Shown here one piece after another: positions 14,907 to 24,835 of a stretch of DNA of 64,000 bases. The notes below the pieces were generated by a model that saw only the letters and a list, made by a program, of their open reading frames with translations, made no database searches and was not told where the DNA came from. The translations under genes were made by a program, and so were the position numbers. Within the stretch, counting starts at the first letter, position 1. Each line of letters opens with the position of its first letter. The stretch is taken from NCBI RefSeq assembly GCF_918797505.1, contig NC_092802.1, positions 18,373,883 through 18,437,882 on the forward strand. Direction: 5' to 3'. The stretch comes from Bemisia tabaci (taxonomy: Eukaryota; Arthropoda; Insecta; Hemiptera; Aleyrodidae).

Positions 14907-15265
14907 TAATTTTGAAACGATTCGACAATCAAGGCTCAGATTAAAGTCGACTGTGCAACCTGGCCCGAGCCTAAATCCACTTTGCCACGACGCCTGGAAT
15001 CTTGAATCAATGTTGTCGGATTTCTTGCATTATTAACTGGTTCGTCGATCAGTGAATTTTTAACGACGGTAAAAAGGTTTCCCGGGGAAACAGTTTTATG
15101 ATTGGAGGAAGCTAAAAGGGGACATAAAACTGCATGCTTTCGCCTCTAGTTGGCTTACAGTATCAACCTCTAGAAGGTGCTTCCTTCGACGCCCATCAGG
15201 GACAGCTCCGGTGCTCAAGTTGAAAGTTGCACTGGTTGGGCGGCTCCGATTATTTACACAGTTTA
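14907..15265. other. No gene recognised
   Basis: No repeats or coding motifs are evident. Confidence 0.35.
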
Positions 15266-15345
15266 CGATTGATCGATTATCGATATTTCCCCATTTAACG
15301 CCATGGTAAATAATCGATTATTAGAGTGTTCGTTGCGAACACCCA
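15266..15345 (-). mobile_element. Family B fragment
   Basis: It contains 'gatatttccccatttaa', 'aataatcgattatta' and 'gtgttcgttgcgaacaccc' in family order (reverse orientation). Both termini are missing. Confidence 0.7.
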
Positions 15346-15515
15346 GACTAACAGAGGCTATAGCAGCCCCCATCCCAGTCTCAGCCCTTGTTCATTCTTC
15401 GACTTTAGTCACAGCAGGAGTTTCATCGATTCTTTGCCGTAGTCAAATGATTAAATAGTTAAGAAAGGAAATAGTTAGAATAGGTAAACTTTATAGGACT
15501 TTTTCTCCCTTCGTG

Positions 15516-15573
15516 GTCATGATCGATTTTCGATATTTCCCCATTTGAAGCTAAGTCAAAGAATCGATTATTA
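15516..15573 (-). mobile_element. Family B fragment
   Basis: A second partial copy shows 'cgatatttccccatttgaag' and 'aagaatcgattatta'. The termini are missing. It lies 170 bases from the previous fragment, so the two may be pieces of a rearranged pair. Confidence 0.65.
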
Positions 15574-16013
15574 CACGGAGAAAAGAAACCTCGTGTTGGG
15601 ACCCCAAGTTTAGGTCATATGGATCGCTGAAGTTTTCAGATTGAGCATCAGAACACTTAAGGTCCGGCTGTCGAGGTTCGGATCACACATCTCAAACTTC
15701 AGTTCTTTCATCTTATTTGATTAACAGGAAGTGATGAAATTTTACTTTAAAGAAGTTCATGTTTTACATCAGGCTTAATGGAAGTAGAAACGTTTAGATG
15801 TCTTTTTCTGTGTTTCAGCTTAATGTCACCAAGTTTTACTCAGCTGAATGCAGCCTATTAAGCGTTGTCTTGCGAGACAGTCATTCAACCCTACTCAAGG
15901 CGCGCGAGAAAGACCGAGGCAGAACGAAGTCGACGATTCCCGCACGAAATCGTTTGTGCTCGAAAGCCAGAAACTTTAAATAAAACTCGTTTCCCCGGCT
16001 CGGGAAAGCTGAG

Positions 16014-16174
16014 AAAGGCGCGGCGTGCTTTGCGATGTATCGATTGCTGCCATTTAAACTTATGGAAAAGGATCGATAAACAGGGTGTCCGCGACGTAGA
16101 CCTTAAAAATCGATTCTTTACCATAGCTTCATATGTGGAAATATCGAAAATCGGTCGTTCATGCCACGCCGCTG
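16014..16174 (+). mobile_element. Family B hAT-like MITE
   Basis: Family interior with 'gcgtgctttgcgatgtatcg' and 'catgccacgccgctg' at the right end. The left terminus is changed to 'aaaggcgcggcg'. No clear duplication survives. Confidence 0.8.
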
Positions 16175-16259
16175 GTCGCGGGAGGCGAGACGGAAAGAAC
16201 TGCAAGTTGAACGCTCCTTCAAAATAACTCAGTGCAACAATCGTTAACTTACAACTCAC

Positions 16260-16860
16260 CCCGGCGGATAATTTCTTTCGAGGCAAACGGAAAAATGGTT
16301 AATAACCCCAGCCCGCCACCCCGCTCCTCCGCTGGGGGCGAAGTTAATCCACTCTCCGTCCACCTGAGGGCGCTTGTGGTGTGTCTAATTAGTCTCATTA
16401 ATTAACGCGACTTAATGAATCCGTAATAAAGGGGTACGAAAACTCGGCTGCCAGCCGCCAACTACTCTCAAGGTTCGATTGTAATTAGTGAGCCCCCCCT
16501 CACTCCCCCCTACACCCCCTGGCTCCCCCTCCCCACTGCGGCCCGTGTGCTCCCGATGGAACGCAGGTGCTTATCGGATTAAGATTCGAAGTTGCGCGCG
16601 GAAAAATGCGACGGTGGCGCACAGGTGCCGAAAATTGCAATCTACGGGGATTTATAGGCGTCGGGATTGTAAGATCCGCAAATATTGCTCCATGGACCGT
16701 TGCACCCGACGATATTGTTGTGCCTTGTAACTCGTTTGGAGGGAAAAATGCGCAAGTTTTGTGCAAAGATTGTGGGATAAGGAGTCAATTTTAAAAATAG
16801 GAATGGAGCTCTTGTTTTGTGCGGAGATATGCGATTTAGGTGCTGTATCTGACGATAATT
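16260..16860. other. GC-rich island with TAATTA cores
   Basis: Single-copy-looking sequence includes TCTAATTAGTCTCATTAATT (about 16383-16402) and a C-rich tract at 16494-16540. Overlapping open frames on both strands lack recognisable domains. It could be a conserved regulatory element, but nothing in this window proves it. Confidence 0.35.
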
Positions 16861-16861
16861 T

Positions 16862-17323
16862 GTTCCGCCGTGCAGACAATTTTGTTCGCAATTTCACCTA
16901 GAGCCCCTGAATATGTCAAGAAAAAATATTCCTATCCTTTCTCAATAATAAACATTTTACTGAAGGCAGGGTGTCTACTAAAACAGGCGGGCCAAAAATC
17001 AGTACTCTTAAAGTACTTTTTCAGTTCATTCCCAAAAAATTTAGCACCTCCTCAATAGAAAAATTCAGTACTTTTTGAGTACTCCCGTTTGACGAAATTC
17101 GAAAAATTTCAAATATTTGAATTTTTCGCTCAAATTGAGACAAAAATGACAAAAAAATTTAAAAAATTCCAGACCTTTCGCGGAATTTCCGCATTTTTGT
17201 AGTACTTCCGGACTCCCCTCAAAAAATTGGTCCGATTTCCAGAATTTCCGGACTTGTAGCCACCCTGGAAGGAAACTTGACATCTCTTGAATGTTCATAC
17301 GGCGTCCTTCCTTAGCACGGCAG
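16862..17323. mobile_element. Family A MITE interrupted by element Q1
   Basis: A-family interior (caattttgttcgcaatttca) runs to 'acattttactgaagg'. It resumes after the insertion as 'gaaggaaacttgacatctc' and ends with the terminus CCTTAGCACGGCAG. The left terminus is missing. Confidence 0.8.
16967..17267. mobile_element. Element Q1 (CAGGGTG termini), inserted in family A
   Basis: It starts CAGGGTGTCTACTAAAACAG and ends 'acttgtagccaccctg'. The interior is built from short motifs (AGTACTTTT, TTCCGGACT). The uninterrupted A-family sequence 'actgaaggaaactt' shows that GAAGG was duplicated, giving a 5-bp duplication. Confidence 0.82.
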
Positions 17324-17510
17324 TGGAGAAGTCCTTCTATCCGAGCGTTCTAACCTAACTATAAGCGCTGTAGTGGTTTCACCTATGCCCGTTTTCGGTG
17401 ATTTTCTTGACAATGTTATCATTTCTGTCATAATAATAACATTCCCAATTGAAAGGTACTTATCAGGTACTATTTTAGATTTTTAACCATTTTATTTTGA
17501 TTTATCCAAC

Positions 17511-17555
17511 TGAGGATGGCTGAATTTTCAGCCCGAACGTTTTGGTTTCGTGTAT
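17511..17555 (+). other. CTGAGGA-hairpin-CGAACG motif (Penelope-like)
   Basis: CTGAGGA is followed by a 6-bp stem (GGCTGA/TCAGCC) and CGAACG. Motifs of this form occur near the ends of Penelope-like retroelements and resemble a degenerate hammerhead core. No reverse transcriptase is visible nearby. Confidence 0.3.
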
Positions 17556-17639
17556 GTGAAATTTTAGCCTTGTTACCCGCTTTTTAAATTGTTTTTTATT
17601 GTATATCTTGTCATGGGCTGCAGAGCATCTATCATATTT

Positions 17640-18293
17640 CATTTCACTTCTATCCGAGTCTGTCAGACTGGGGTCAAGCAACAACTCACATGCAAGCTCC
17701 GGCCGAAATCCGCGACCGACCGATTCTGTGACATGCGCCGCCGAGCCGTTTAAATATGCAAAGCGATAGGAGTCCCCGCGGAAATGAGCGGTATAAGGAT
17801 CGACTCCAAGTACGGCCCTTAGTCTTGAAATTAGTTCAGGATACGCCGCATGCAGATTATTCCCTCGCAGCGTCCCCTGACGGCCCCGAGCCCCCGCCCC
17901 CCACCCCCGTTGGCCCTCGCGCCGCGACACATGTATAACTCTAAGTCGTTATTTACCGCCCGCAAGTCGAAATTTAATTAAGGCATGGCGACCGACCGAG
18001 GACCAACAGCAAGATTAGAATGTAACCATCGAGCGCGGAGCGGAGGGCGGGATTATTGTTCGCACGAGCCGGAGTCATCCCTTTCCATCCCTTGAGTCCC
18101 CCCCCCACCCCGACTTCCCTCGTAATGACGCCCATTCTTGGGCTCATCTTTCGAAAGATGATCAATTTTACAAGTCGGAATGATCGATAGGACTGACCCG
18201 GTAGACTGATTTAGTGGCAAGGAGGAATCCCGATGGAATAATCGGAATCCGATTGGCCCGTTTGATTTTGGATTAGTTTTGCCACCCTATACT

Positions 18294-18296
<3 letters not shown>
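17640..18296. other. GC-rich island, no gene recognised
   Basis: A CpG-rich segment with C-runs (about 17885-17910 and 18095-18112) and 'tttaattaagg' near 17976. Minus-strand open frames are Gly/Arg-rich without a domain. Confidence 0.35.

Positions 18297-18330
<34 letters not shown>
18297..18330. repeat. Poly(A) tract of about 34 bases
   Basis: An uninterrupted A-run follows 'tatactggt'. It could be a retroposition tail or the A-rich end of a CACTG-type element, but no partner end is clear. Confidence 0.85.
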
Positions 18331-18333
<3 letters not shown>

Positions 18334-18399
18334 CCGAGGCTGGCTGAAAACACGTTAGCCTTGAGTATTATGGGGCTGGTACATATATGTATAAGAACC

Positions 18400-18465
18400 T
18401 TTTTTTTATTTGATCTTTATTGTAAAAAATGTTTACACATAGGAGGTACTAAAGTAATATTGACA
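18400..18465 (-). repeat. Possible 3' end of a retroelement
   Basis: A T-run, 'gatctttattgta', 'tgtttaca' and 'aggaggtact' appear in the same order as in the retro-insertion at 26219-26369. The similarity is weak, and no duplication was found. Confidence 0.25.
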
Positions 18466-18839
18466 TATCTTCCCCCAGAAACGTAATTAGAAAAAATTCT
18501 TAAGTTAGTTCATTGAAAGATGTGTCAAAAAATTTGGGTCTAAAATTAATCTTAAAATAAGATTTACTAAAAGCTTTTAGTAAGAGAGTTTAGGAATTCC
18601 TTAAATTACTGCAATGATTACCCAGCAAAAAAGTTTCAACTATAGCTCAGGGCTAAACTTATCAGGTTCTCACTACAGCTCTTTAAGGAGGTTTTACGGT
18701 AGCTCAAGGCTAAAAATTGAATCAATCATTATATAAAAACCTTAGGTATAGGTTTATAAATGCATCCTTAAAAAAGAATCAGATGTAAATTTGGAAAAAA
18801 GGTAAAAATCTAGTGTCAAAATTGCCAAAAATAGGAGGG

Positions 18840-18975
18840 ATGTAATCGGGCCTCGTATATTAGCTTTTCTCCCGCATCTGAGCGACAAATGGACATATGT
18901 CTGTCAAACAGAGCTATGTGCATTGAGACATGAGCTCTAAGGCCCATAAGAATATATATGCATAACAGAAAAGAA
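18840..18975. repeat. Decayed copy of the 42798-42929 foldback
   Basis: It shares 'acatgagctctaaggcccat' and 'aagaatatatatgcataacag' with the better-preserved copy, together with the 'atgtctgtcaaacag' arm motif. The arms are no longer well paired. Confidence 0.55.
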
Positions 18976-18978
18976 AAA

Positions 18979-19415
18979 ATTAATGTGATTTGAAAATCAT
19001 TAAATACGACAAGGAAACACCTTAATATTTACAAAACATACATTAAATTTTCCTTTCATATATATTTTTTTTTATCAATTTAAATTAAAGTAATCCATGC
19101 AGAGTGTGCAAACATATAAAAATTATGAGTTGAACAACGCTGACTTCGCGAGTTTAAATAATAGGCCCTAGCATAAAGCGAAGTGATGCGACGTGCTGCC
19201 AGCACGAAACGAGCACTGGCGCCTACAAACCTAAGCAGATACTTCACGCATTGCGCAATGCTTGAGGTATCCCTTAGGTTTGTAGGCGCCAATGCGCGTT
19301 CCGTGCTGGCTGGCTGTCCGTAGCCTGCCGCGTGCCACGGCGCTTCACTATTTCACAATAGAAGTGTTGTACAGTATTTTACGAAATTGAAGGCACTCCA
19401 AAATTGTAGCAGTTG
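18979..19415. mobile_element. Family N composite element, copy 1
   Basis: The left arm has 'aatcattaaata', 'atatttacaaaacatacatt' and 'ccatgcagagtgtgcaaa'. A central hairpin sits at 19213-19296. The right arm contains 'attgaaggcactccaa'. The same order recurs in copies at 27740-29365 (inverted) and 48884-49255. No coding capacity. Confidence 0.7.
19213..19296. repeat. Conserved near-perfect hairpin of family N, copy 1
   Basis: GGCGCCTACAAACCTAAG and its reverse complement enclose 'gatacttcacgcattgc' and 'gcaatgcttgaggtatc', which also pair. The centre is GCATTGCGCAATGC, so there is essentially no loop. Confidence 0.88.
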
Positions 19416-20205
19416 ATTTGTTTTGAAAAATACAGTCCAGTTGAACGTAACATATTCTTAAGAGAACACTAAAAATAGTTTTTGTCAGTATCTCAAATCC
19501 AATTTTCCGATCCAATTGAAGAGCGCTTGTTTTACAAATGGTTTGCCTCCGTAGCCTACGACTATGACCATGAACAGTCTGAAATCAAAAATATTTTGCT
19601 TGATCGAGGAGTTTTCAGATAATTGGAATCGAGTGGATTTTTCAATCAGTCACGTTGTGTTATACCATGGAGGCCCGACACAGTGTGTCCTCCAAGTTAT
19701 CATGTCTGCCTGAGTGACGAAATATTTCATCTTGAAAGAGTTCCCAAGTCGTGATGCCTCCTTTTCACGCTTGATTAAATCCCCATTGAGAGCTTACTTA
19801 ATGACGATTGTAATCTCGGAAATGGAGGGATGCGGTAAAAGCTCGCCCCTAAACCCCTACCCTCTCGCCTACCTATCTCCCTTTCCTTTGTGGTTTTGTA
19901 GGTTGTCAGACTTGTTGACTTTTTCACACACACACACACCTGTAACCTCGAACCGAGAAAAACGAAGTGGTACTAGTAGTGGTGAAAATGCAATGTTCTG
20001 TAAATTTTAATGGATTGTTTTTACCTAGAATGAAATTGTACTTCAAGAATGGATTTTTTTTTTTTTTTTTTTTCAAAACAAAAATTTTACTTAAAAAAGC
20101 CATGATTCCTACAAGGGCATGTTGACTTATGGATGTCTCCATGATTTTTGAGTATGGACAAGGTAATTAGGAACTAAATCACGTTAGATTCCAAATTCAA
20201 GTATT
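19416..20205. other. No gene recognised
   Basis: It contains a short (CA)n at 19926-19939 and a T-run near 20054-20073. No coding motif or dispersed family was identified. Confidence 0.4.
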
Positions 20206-20437
20206 CACTGAGGAAAAAAAAAAACACATTGGATCTAGAGTCCAGACTCTTGAAAACATTGACAAGAAAAAGGACTCTTGATTCAATCAGATTTAAGCTT
20301 AAATCAAAAGGAAATCCGCTCAAATTAAGTGGCTTGGCTCTTGATTTAAGCTTAAATCTGATTGAATCAAGAGTATTTTTTCTTGTCGATGTTTTTAAGA
20401 GTCTTGACTCTAGATCCAATGTGTTTTTTTTCCAGTG
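20206..20437. mobile_element. Family I hairpin element, copy 3
   Basis: The termini are CACTGAGG plus an A-run and a T-run plus CCAGTG. The arms are 'ttggatctagagtccagac' and its complement, and 'tgatttaagcttaaatctga' is central. TT lies on both flanks. Confidence 0.88.
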
Positions 20438-21327
20438 TTGTCTGAAGATAACAGGAATTATAAAATTCTCTGTCATTTTTTATATTTAAAAGGATACATG
20501 TGTAGTGAGCCGGTTTGTGTGAAAATATATATTATGTGATGATCAGAATAAAAAAAATTACGAAGCATAATATGGATGAGAATACTGTGCCTTTTCTATC
20601 CAAACATTGGCATCGTCGCTAATAATAACATAGAGTCATTCATTTATCCCCTGTTCTTTCCGGTTCAATATTCTCCTTTCTAAGGCAGCTTCAACCCGGA
20701 CCCTAATTAATTACCGAACACTCACAGTCGGACCCTCATCCGCCCTTCCTCATTTCCGCACACACCCTAATCGGTTTAACTATCAAATCTTGAAAATATA
20801 ATAAAAAACTTAGGGTTGTGCGTTTGAAGTGTTTCCAAGAAGCGAACGCTAGACTCCGCATCTTCCTTCAACTCCACTCCAAGCAAAGCATTATGAATCT
20901 ACCTTCGTCAACTATCATTAGACTGACAACAATTGAATTTATTCATCACAATGGACGACTAGATAGGGAGCAAGTAAGTAAGTGCGGTAGCACTGCAAAA
21001 CTCGTCTTCTCATCAAAGTTTCGCAGAACCAAGTGCACATATTGACAATTTTTGAAATCAACTCGGATATAAGAAATTGCAGTTGCAGTTTCCATTGTGA
21101 TGTTGACGATCGCGTTTTTTCAGAATCACATCCCATCAATATTGGAGAGAGAAAGTTTGCGGTTAGACAGATCGCGTTCAATGTCGATTCCAGCAAGCTG
21201 TCAACACTGTTTTTCGTCAATTTTTATTTCCTTTGCGATCGATTCTAGGCAGGTTATCCACGTAGGATCGGTATTTCAATTGGATTTAAATGTAGAACAA
21301 GCGAGAGTCATCTAATACAAGAAAGTT
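20438..21327. other. No gene recognised
   Basis: Single-copy-looking sequence. 'ccctaattaattaccg' near 20701 is a TAATTA-type core. Short open frames at 20818-21315 carry no recognisable domain. Confidence 0.4.
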
Positions 21328-21490
21328 ATGAATATTTTTCATTGAAACTTTCAGACTTGTACATCAAAGCACGATCGAAATCCTCTGAAAAATTAGAGGA
21401 AAAATATTCAAAAATGTTCCTAGATTCGTGGTTTGTCGAAGGAAAAGCAATGCCTGATGACTCATACGGCGTTCTTGCTTAGCACGGCAG
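21328..21490. mobile_element. Family A MITE, right part
   Basis: Interior motifs and the right terminus CTCATACGGCGTTCTTGCTT then AGCACGGCAG. The left half is missing. Confidence 0.7.
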
Positions 21491-21599
21491 TGATGACCCT
21501 CTGATTATTTGGACTGCATTTTGCGATAAGGCACCCCTACTTCTAGCTCATTTTGAAAACAGTATATGTGCTCTTAATGCTCCTACGCAGGCATATGCC

Positions 21600-21832
21600 T
21601 TATTCTTTCTCATCTTCTTCTTCTCCTTATTCGTCGTCTTTTTCTCCTTATTCTTCTTCTATTTCTTCTTCCTCATCTACTTCTTTTCCTTTATCTTGTT
21701 CTTCTTCTTTCTTCTCTCCTTCCTATTCCTCTTCTTCCTCTCCTTGTTTTCTTCTTCTGAGTCTGCTTCTTCTCCTTCTTCTGCTACTTCATCTTCTTCT
21801 TGCCTCTGATCTTCCTGTTCATCCTTTTCCTC
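21600..21832. repeat. Polypyrimidine (TTC/TCC)n tract
   Basis: A roughly 230-base run is almost entirely T and C. The plus-strand Ser/Phe/Leu open frame over it is low complexity and not a gene. Confidence 0.9.
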
Positions 21833-21883
21833 CCCCTGTTTCGGTGTTCTCTTTACAGATAGGTATTTTTATGGATAAGCCAG

Positions 21884-22383
21884 AAATGGAGATGTTGCAT
21901 GAGTGGGAATTGGCGATTTGACTGTTGATTCTTATGTAAAAGTTCGTGAGAAACGGTGCCACTGGTTTTCTCTGAAAGCAACTCCCAAGCTCAAAAAAGC
22001 TCTCAAGTTAAGGCCAAAATGGAGGGGACATCCCACGCTATCCTGAGAGTCCACCTCTACATCACAACAAACTCTCCATGCAAAGATAGGGAGCACATAC
22101 ATTGACAGGGCTGCTACTTTATTTGGGGACTCCAAAACTGAAAACACGGCAACCCTGCTAATGTATTTGCTCCCTATCTTTGCACGGAGAGTTTGTCTGG
22201 AGGTGGACTCTCAGGATAGCGTGGGATATCCCCCTCCGTTTTGGCCTCAACTTGAGAGCTTTTTTTGAGCTTATGAGAGTTGATTTCAGAGAAAACCAGT
22301 GGCACCATCGTGTTTCTCGCGAACTTTTACACATGAATTAACAGTCAAATCGCAAATTCCTCACACACTCAACATCTTCACTG
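21884..22383. mobile_element. Family H foldback element, copy 2
   Basis: Both arms are present: AATGGAGATGTTGCATGAG to 'cacactcaacatcttcac'. The right terminus is diverged. Confidence 0.85.
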
Positions 22384-23039
22384 TGGCTCCTTTTTGCTGA
22401 ATGCAATCCAATTGTCCTTTCAATAATCGCGTACATTTTAATTCGCTCGCCGGCGATACTGTGGTTAGCAACCGGCTGCGGTCTCCGAGAGAAGGCTCGA
22501 AAAAGCCATCCCCGATTCCTGCGGCGCGGCGTAACTTTGCCCGGACGTATTCCGGTCTTGCGGTTCAAGCTCAGCTGCACTTTGCGATGAGCCCCAGAAA
22601 GAATCGGAGTGTAAGGACGGTAGGGCTCACCGCGGAGTGTGCTTACGTCCTTACGTCAAGAGAACGGCAAAGTCCTGCACGGAACCTCCGACTGCGTTCT
22701 CGGGTTCCTGACACTTCTCACTTGTTGAATTAGCTCCTGCGTAATTCTCTTCTCGTCTGGTCGTGCTTCGAGTGATGAAATTATTTCTACCGCGCTGGCT
22801 TCGCGGAGAAGCCCCGCACCATTGGGAGTCGAACAAAAGAGGCTCCTATCTCTCCGACTCACTGAACTTGGAGATATGTCAGCGAGTTCGAGGAGGTAGT
22901 CTTGTGTGCAGTCGTTTCCTGGAGAGATGAACGTAACTCCATTCTAGGGGTACAAAATTCGTCGATTCCCGCACCGAGGAACGAAACTCCAAGGTTGCAA
23001 AAGTCCAGCTCCCACCTCCACACAGCTCTCTTCGACAGA
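22384..23039. other. GC-rich stretch, no gene recognised
   Basis: Overlapping open frames on both strands lack recognisable motifs. No repeat family was identified. Confidence 0.35.
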
Positions 23040-23545
23040 AAGGAGATGTTGCATGTGTGAGGAATTTGCGATTTGACTGTTGATTCTTATGTAAAAGTTC
23101 GCGAGAAACACGATGGTGCCACTGGTTTCCTCTGAAATCAACTCCCAAGCTCAAAAAAAGCTCTCAAGTTGAGGCCAAAATGGAGGGGATATCCCACGCT
23201 ATTCTGAGAGTCCACCTCTACATCAAGACGAACTCTCCATGCAAAGATAAGGAGCAAATGCATTGACAGGGCTGTTACTTTATTTGGGGACTCCAAAACT
23301 GAAAACACGGCAACACTGCTAATGTATTTCTCCCTATCTTTGCATGGAGAGTTTGTCTTGATGTAGACGTGGACTCTCAAGATAGCGAGGGATATCTCCT
23401 CCATTGTGGCCTCAACTTTAGAGCTTTTTTTGAGCTTGGAAGTTGATTTCAGAGGAAACCAGTGGCACCATCGTGTTTCTCACGAACTTTTACATAAGAA
23501 TCAACAGTCAAATCGCAAATTCCTCACACATGCAACATCTCCATT
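23040..23545. mobile_element. Family H foldback element, copy 3
   Basis: The termini are AAGGAGATGTTGCATGTG and 'acacatgcaacatctccatt', with fully developed arms. It abuts a family E remnant. Confidence 0.87.
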
Positions 23546-23894
23546 AAAAAATGAAGTATGAAGCACAGACAGTCTGCAACGTCGCAAATCGAGATACGTG
23601 GTCTGCGGGCCGATTATTGAAATTGATAGACAAAGCTATAGACAAAGAAGACATAGGGAGTATGGAGCGATCCCATTGGTTGAAACTGGTGGTCTTAGCA
23701 GACTAAGGGGAAAAATGATAGACTAAATGTCGGGTCTCTTGTCGGTTGCCGTTAATTAGTCTATTACCTACTTCCTTTGTCCATTACAAGCACCCACTTC
23801 CACCAATAGGATCCCTCCATATCTCTCTTGTCTTCCTTGTCTTTAGTTTTGTCTATCAAGTTCAATAATCGGTCCGCTGGTAGTTTCACCGTCG
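23546..23894. mobile_element. Family E right part interrupted by element G1
   Basis: The E-family right end reads 'gtcgcaaatcgagatacgtg' then 'gtctg', is interrupted, and resumes with 'ctggtagtttcaccgtcg'. The intact copy at 41998-42250 has 'gtctggtagtttcacc' uninterrupted. Confidence 0.82.
23606..23876. mobile_element. Element G1, inserted in family E
   Basis: The termini CGGGCCGATTATTGAA and TTCAATAATCGGTCCG form an inverted repeat that continues into 'ttgatagacaaag'. CTG is duplicated on both sides, confirmed against an uninterrupted E copy. Confidence 0.82.
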
Positions 23895-23930
23895 ATAAGT
23901 TATAAATGGTTAGGGCTCTGTCTCTCCTTG

Positions 23931-24827
23931 GGGCGTAGCCCGATTCCGTCCCCCGATTCCGTCCCGAGTCCGATTCCGTCCCGAAATTAAAACCAGATTC
24001 CGATTCCGTCCCGGAAAAATAATTTCTAAATACAAGCGGCAACATCGCAGCAATTTAAATGGTAGCACAATAGAAGAATTAGGAAGTGATAAAAGAAACT
24101 CATTATGCGATTACGTTGAGAACCAGCTTCTGAGCAAAAATGTTGAGAAGTGTAAACTGATCGGGTGTAAAGAGCCCGATGCGTCAAACGGTAAAAAAAA
24201 TAAATAAATAAAAATTGAAATATTACAGAAACATGTTAGGCGTATTTTTATGGGAAACAGCGTAAATAAATTTGAATAGAGAATCTTCACTGCTATCACC
24301 GAAGAGTTTGGTGATGCTCACTTGTATGGCCTTCATTTTTTTCAAAGTTTTAGATTGCAGAGTGGCCTCAGATTTATTCGCAGAGTTGATTAACATTTTG
24401 GAATTTTTAAAAACTTGTTTCAGCACACCGACGAAACTGTACAGATCTGGATGGGTTTTATAAAAAGTGGAGTTATAACGGGAGTGGAAACTCTCACATG
24501 CGTTGTTGGTTTTTGTTGGCGCTGCACTTTTCTCCAAAATTCTGTTAGTTCGTCACACTGTGGCTGAACCGACGTAAAAAAATCTACGAAAGCATCCCCT
24601 ACTTCCGACGGGTCCAGGAACGGTAACCCGAAAATACGACGCAAAAAAGTACCGATTTCTGAAGAAGGGTCTCGGAAAAAAGGAGTTAAATGCTACCATT
24701 CAAATTGCTTCGATGTTGCCGCTTGTATTTAGAAATTATTTTTCCGGGACGGAATCGGAATCTGGTTTTAATTTCGGGACGGAATCGAACTCGGGACGGA
24801 ATCGGGGGACGGAATCGGGCGATCCCG
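23931..24827. mobile_element. Mutator-like element (MULE) with long terminal inverted repeats
   Basis: Inverted repeats of about 140 bases, rich in GATTCCGTCCCG, enclose about 600 bases. An exact 8-bp duplication, TCTCCTTG, lies outside both ends (23923-23930 and 24828-24835). The interior encodes a minus-strand transposase fragment. The inverted arms include 'aaataatttctaaatacaag' in both orientations. Confidence 0.88.
24223..24682 (-). pseudogene. Mutator-like (MULE) transposase C-terminal fragment, frameshifted
   Basis: MULE transposases cut and paste Mutator-type elements in the nucleus through a DDE catalytic domain. Two overlapping minus-strand frames give TPFFRDPSSEIGTFLRRIFG then LPFLDPSEVGDAFVDFF, and, after a shift near 24530, TNNACESFHSRYNSTFYKTH then PDLYSFV. 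The block R/K-TNNxxESFHxRxN…HP is typical of the region after the catalytic glutamate in MULE-domain proteins. The catalytic aspartates and any zinc finger would lie upstream and are absent, as the inverted repeat begins directly there. About 150 residues remain of a protein that normally has several hundred. The copy is non-functional. Confidence 0.8.
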
Positions 24828-24835
24828 TCTCCTTG

